This document shows positions 62,522 to 64,000 of a DNA stretch of 64,000 bases, piece after piece. Source of the stretch: Microbispora corallina. Its GTDB lineage: Bacteria; Actinomycetota; Actinomycetes; Streptosporangiales; Streptosporangiaceae. Under the pieces are notes generated by a model. That model had not been told where the DNA came from. It saw only the letters and a list, made by a program, of their open reading frames with translations, and ran no database searches. Numbering within the stretch: position 1 is the first letter of the stretch; each line of letters begins with the position of its first letter. A program made the position numbers and the translations under genes. Where the stretch lies: assembly GCF_016863035.1 (NCBI RefSeq), contig NZ_BOOC01000002.1:354792-418791 (forward strand). The letters are read 5' to 3'.

Positions 62522-62953
62522 CTAGCGGGTGGCGAGTACGTCGCGGAGAACCTGGGCGATCGTCGTCCGCGTCAGCTTGGCGCGCAGGGTGTCCTCGATC
62601 TCGTCGTAGACCGACTGCATGGCCGGCTGGATCCCGAAGCCGACAGGGCATTCCGCGTTGGGCGGGGTCCGGTGCATCCCGAACAGTGGGCCTGGCTCCA
62701 CCGCCTCGTACACGTCCAGCAGGGTCATGGACTCGAGTGGACGGGCGAGCGACCAGCCGGCGCCCGCCCCACGACGGGATTCGACGAGTCCCGCCTCACG
62801 CAGTTGCCCGAGCAGGCGCCGGATGACCACAGGATTGGTGTTCACGCTCTCCGACACCTGTTCCGAGGTGGCGATCGGATGGCCGAAGCTCTCGTTGAGC
62901 CCCATCCACGCCAGCGTGTGCGCGGCGATCGTCAGTCTGCTGTTCGCGCTCAC
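62522..62953 (-). CDS. Rrf2 family transcriptional regulator
   Basis: A 143-residue regulator. MSANSRLTIAAHTLAWMGLN, then SEQVSESVNTNPVVIRRLLG and LREAGLVESRRGAGAGWSLA form the Rrf2 winged helix. Only a single Cys (AECPVGF) is present in the position where Fe-S members have three, so it is like YwnA-type Rrf2 proteins without a cluster. Such regulators often sense electrophiles. It is divergent from an SDR gene with two GTAAC/GTTAC sites between them, probably its operators. Confidence 0.9.
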   Translation of the reverse strand: MSANSRLTIAAHTLAWMGLNESFGHPIATSEQVSESVNTNPVVIRRLLGQLREAGLVESRRGAGAGWSLARPLESMTLLDVYEAVEPGPLFGMHRTPPNAECPVGFGIQPAMQSVYDEIEDTLRAKLTRTTIAQVLRDVLATR

Positions 62954-63069
62954 CGGCCTCCCTTCCCTCCGCGACCATTCAAGCGCACGTGGCGGCCACC
63001 CCCGTCACCTGCGGCGGGATTCGCCGCACCGACCCACCCGGTACGTCTCGCGGCGCTTGACACCCTCAT

Positions 63070-63088
63070 TGTAACCGCTATGGTTACA
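63070..63088. promoter_or_regulatory. Operator 1: TGTAACC/GGTTACA palindrome
   Basis: TGTAACC-GCTAT-GGTTACA, perfect 7-bp arms, 5-bp spacer, in the Rrf2/SDR divergent promoter. Confidence 0.8.
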
Positions 63089-63131
63089 TCCATTCCAACC
63101 GACGGCCTCGCGTCTCATGCGCGGCAGTGTC

Positions 63132-63148
63132 GTAACAAGATTGGTTAC
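63132..63148. promoter_or_regulatory. Operator 2: GTAAC/GTTAC site
   Basis: GTAAC-7 bp-GTTAC, a degenerate second copy of the upstream palindrome, centred 61 bp from it and only 19 bases before the SDR start; binding here would block translation initiation or early transcription. Confidence 0.6.
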
Positions 63149-63166
63149 TTCTTCAGGGGGAGACCT

Positions 63167-63916
63167 ATGGGACAGCTCGACGGAAAGACCGCCGTGGTCA
63201 CCGGCGCCAGCAGCGGAATCGGCCGCGCCACGGCCCGGCGCTTCGCGTCCGAGGGTGCCCACGTGTTCGTGGCCGGCCGCCGGCAGGAGGCGCTCGACAC
63301 GTTGGTGGCGGAGATCGGCGTGAACGCCACAGCGGTGCGGACCGACGTATCCGACCCGGTGGACCTCGACCGGCTCTACGCGACCGTCGCCGAGCGGGGC
63401 GGCGGCATCGATGTGCTGTTCGCCAACGCCGGCGGAGGCGAGTTCTCCCGTCTGGAGGACGTCACCGAGAAGCACTTCGACACGACCTTCGGCACCAACG
63501 TCCGAGGGCTGCTGTTCAGCGTCCAAAAGGCGCTGCCCCTGCTCAATGAGGGCGCGTCCGTGATTCTCACCGGTTCCACCGCGGGCAGCAGCGGCACCGA
63601 GGCATTCGGCGTCTACGCCGCCTCCAAGGCCGCCGTACGGTCCCTCGCCCGTACCTGGGCGAACGAACTCAAGGGCCGCGGGATCAGGGTGAACACGCTC
63701 GCACCCGGGCCCACGGATACGGAGGGCATCACCGGGCTCGCCCCGACGCCGGAGCAGGCGGAGCTGCTCAAGGACCACCTGAGCGGCCAGGTTCCCCTCG
63801 GCCGGATGGCACGTCCGGAGGAGACCGCCGCGGCCGCCCTCTTCCTCGCCTCCGCGGACAGCAGTTTCGTCACCGGAATCGAGCTGTTCGTCGACGGCGG
63901 CCTCAACCAGGTCTGA
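63167..63916 (+). CDS. Short-chain dehydrogenase/reductase
   Basis: A 249-residue classical SDR. TGASSGIGRATARRFASEGA binds NADP(H) (AGRRQE after beta-2), LFANAGGGEFSRL is the NNAG variant (FANAGG), LTGSTAGSSGTEAF has the Ser and YAASKAAVRSLARTWANELK the YxxxK. Relatives are induced by electrophiles under Rrf2/YwnA-like or TetR control. ATG with GGGGGAG 5 bases upstream. Rrf2 probably represses it. Two hairpins end the transcript. Confidence 0.92.
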   Translation: MGQLDGKTAVVTGASSGIGRATARRFASEGAHVFVAGRRQEALDTLVAEIGVNATAVRTDVSDPVDLDRLYATVAERGGGIDVLFANAGGGEFSRLEDVTEKHFDTTFGTNVRGLLFSVQKALPLLNEGASVILTGSTAGSSGTEAFGVYAASKAAVRSLARTWANELKGRGIRVNTLAPGPTDTEGITGLAPTPEQAELLKDHLSGQVPLGRMARPEETAAAALFLASADSSFVTGIELFVDGGLNQV

Positions 63917-63927
63917 CAAATAAAAAA

Positions 63928-63948
63928 GCCACCCCTTGATGGGATGGC
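63928..63948 (+). terminator. Hairpin after the SDR gene
   Basis: GCCACCCC and GGGATGGC pair with one mismatch over a TTGAT loop; it is preceded by an A-run (AAAAAA), so it could work for either strand. Confidence 0.55.
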
Positions 63949-63957
63949 ATGAAAGAT

Positions 63958-63996
63958 GTGAAAGGCCGCCCCCGATACCCGGGGGCGGCCCTTCAC
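63958..63996. terminator. Strong GC hairpin at right edge
   Basis: GGCCGCCCCCG (63964-63974) pairs with CGGGGGCGGCC (63980-63990), loop ATACC; GTGAA/TTCAC extend the stem to 17 bp with one mismatch. Confidence 0.75.
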
Positions 63997-64000
63997 ACTC

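Overview
The window is very GC-rich, almost fully coding DNA from a filamentous actinomycete, most likely a member of the Streptosporangiaceae or a close relative. The pointers are strong G/C bias at third codon positions, many GTG starts, secreted enzymes with CBM2 modules and Pro-Thr-Ser linkers, a DUF4081-GNAT gene near ispG, LAL-type and PucR-type regulators, and an eukaryotic-like Ser/Thr kinase. I see no rRNA, tRNA, insertion sequence, phage module or CRISPR array. It reads as ordinary chromosome with accessory metabolic and regulatory cassettes.

Layout. 1-10 kb: end-truncated cutC, a GNAT, a GntR regulator with a small partner gene, flavin reductase, SDR, a LOG-like protein, ATP-grasp, a GH3 beta-N-acetylhexosaminidase behind a near-perfect operator palindrome, phoD, and a KstR2-like TetR translationally coupled to an AlkD-type DNA glycosylase. 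10-20 kb: a divergent pair of coupled operons (glycosyltransferase-aldehyde dehydrogenase versus TetR-glucosamine-kinase-like-SIS), MerR, a serine hydrolase, and MarR facing an amidohydrolase that carries an in-frame 15-bp tandem repeat. 20-31 kb: a receptor Ser/Thr kinase with three Cys-paired extracellular repeats, a CBM2-esterase under a LacI-type operator, MMPL/TetR, a LAL regulator and an MBL-fold alkyl-sulfatase-like enzyme. 31-39 kb: a HipA-like kinase/DUF3037 pair, DUF4081-GNAT, a secreted TAP-like peptidase, and ispG and dxr separated by a secreted AA10 copper monooxygenase (LPMO).

39-49 kb: two tandem trypsin-fold proteases, a coupled pit-small membrane protein-ppk2 phosphate operon, an aldehyde dehydrogenase with a TetR next to it, and a PucR/gabT divergent pair. 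49-59 kb: an orphan polyamine-type binding lipoprotein, methylmalonate-semialdehyde dehydrogenase (mmsA) overlapping an omega-aminotransferase, a DHA2 exporter with its TetR, a second PucR, and a DmpA-family aminopeptidase. Together with gabT these look like a catabolic region for omega-amino acids (GABA, beta-alanine, polyamine products). 59-64 kb: a phosphodiester-glycosidase-domain protein, phenylalanine 4-monooxygenase facing an Lrp/AsnC regulator, and an Rrf2 regulator facing an SDR.

Two themes recur. First, divergent regulator/target pairs nearly always carry a clear inverted or phased repeat between them. Second, many genes have a TAnnnT-like -10 box ending 6-7 bases before the start codon, which suggests leaderless mRNAs. 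All product calls are from reading motifs by eye; no database search was run.
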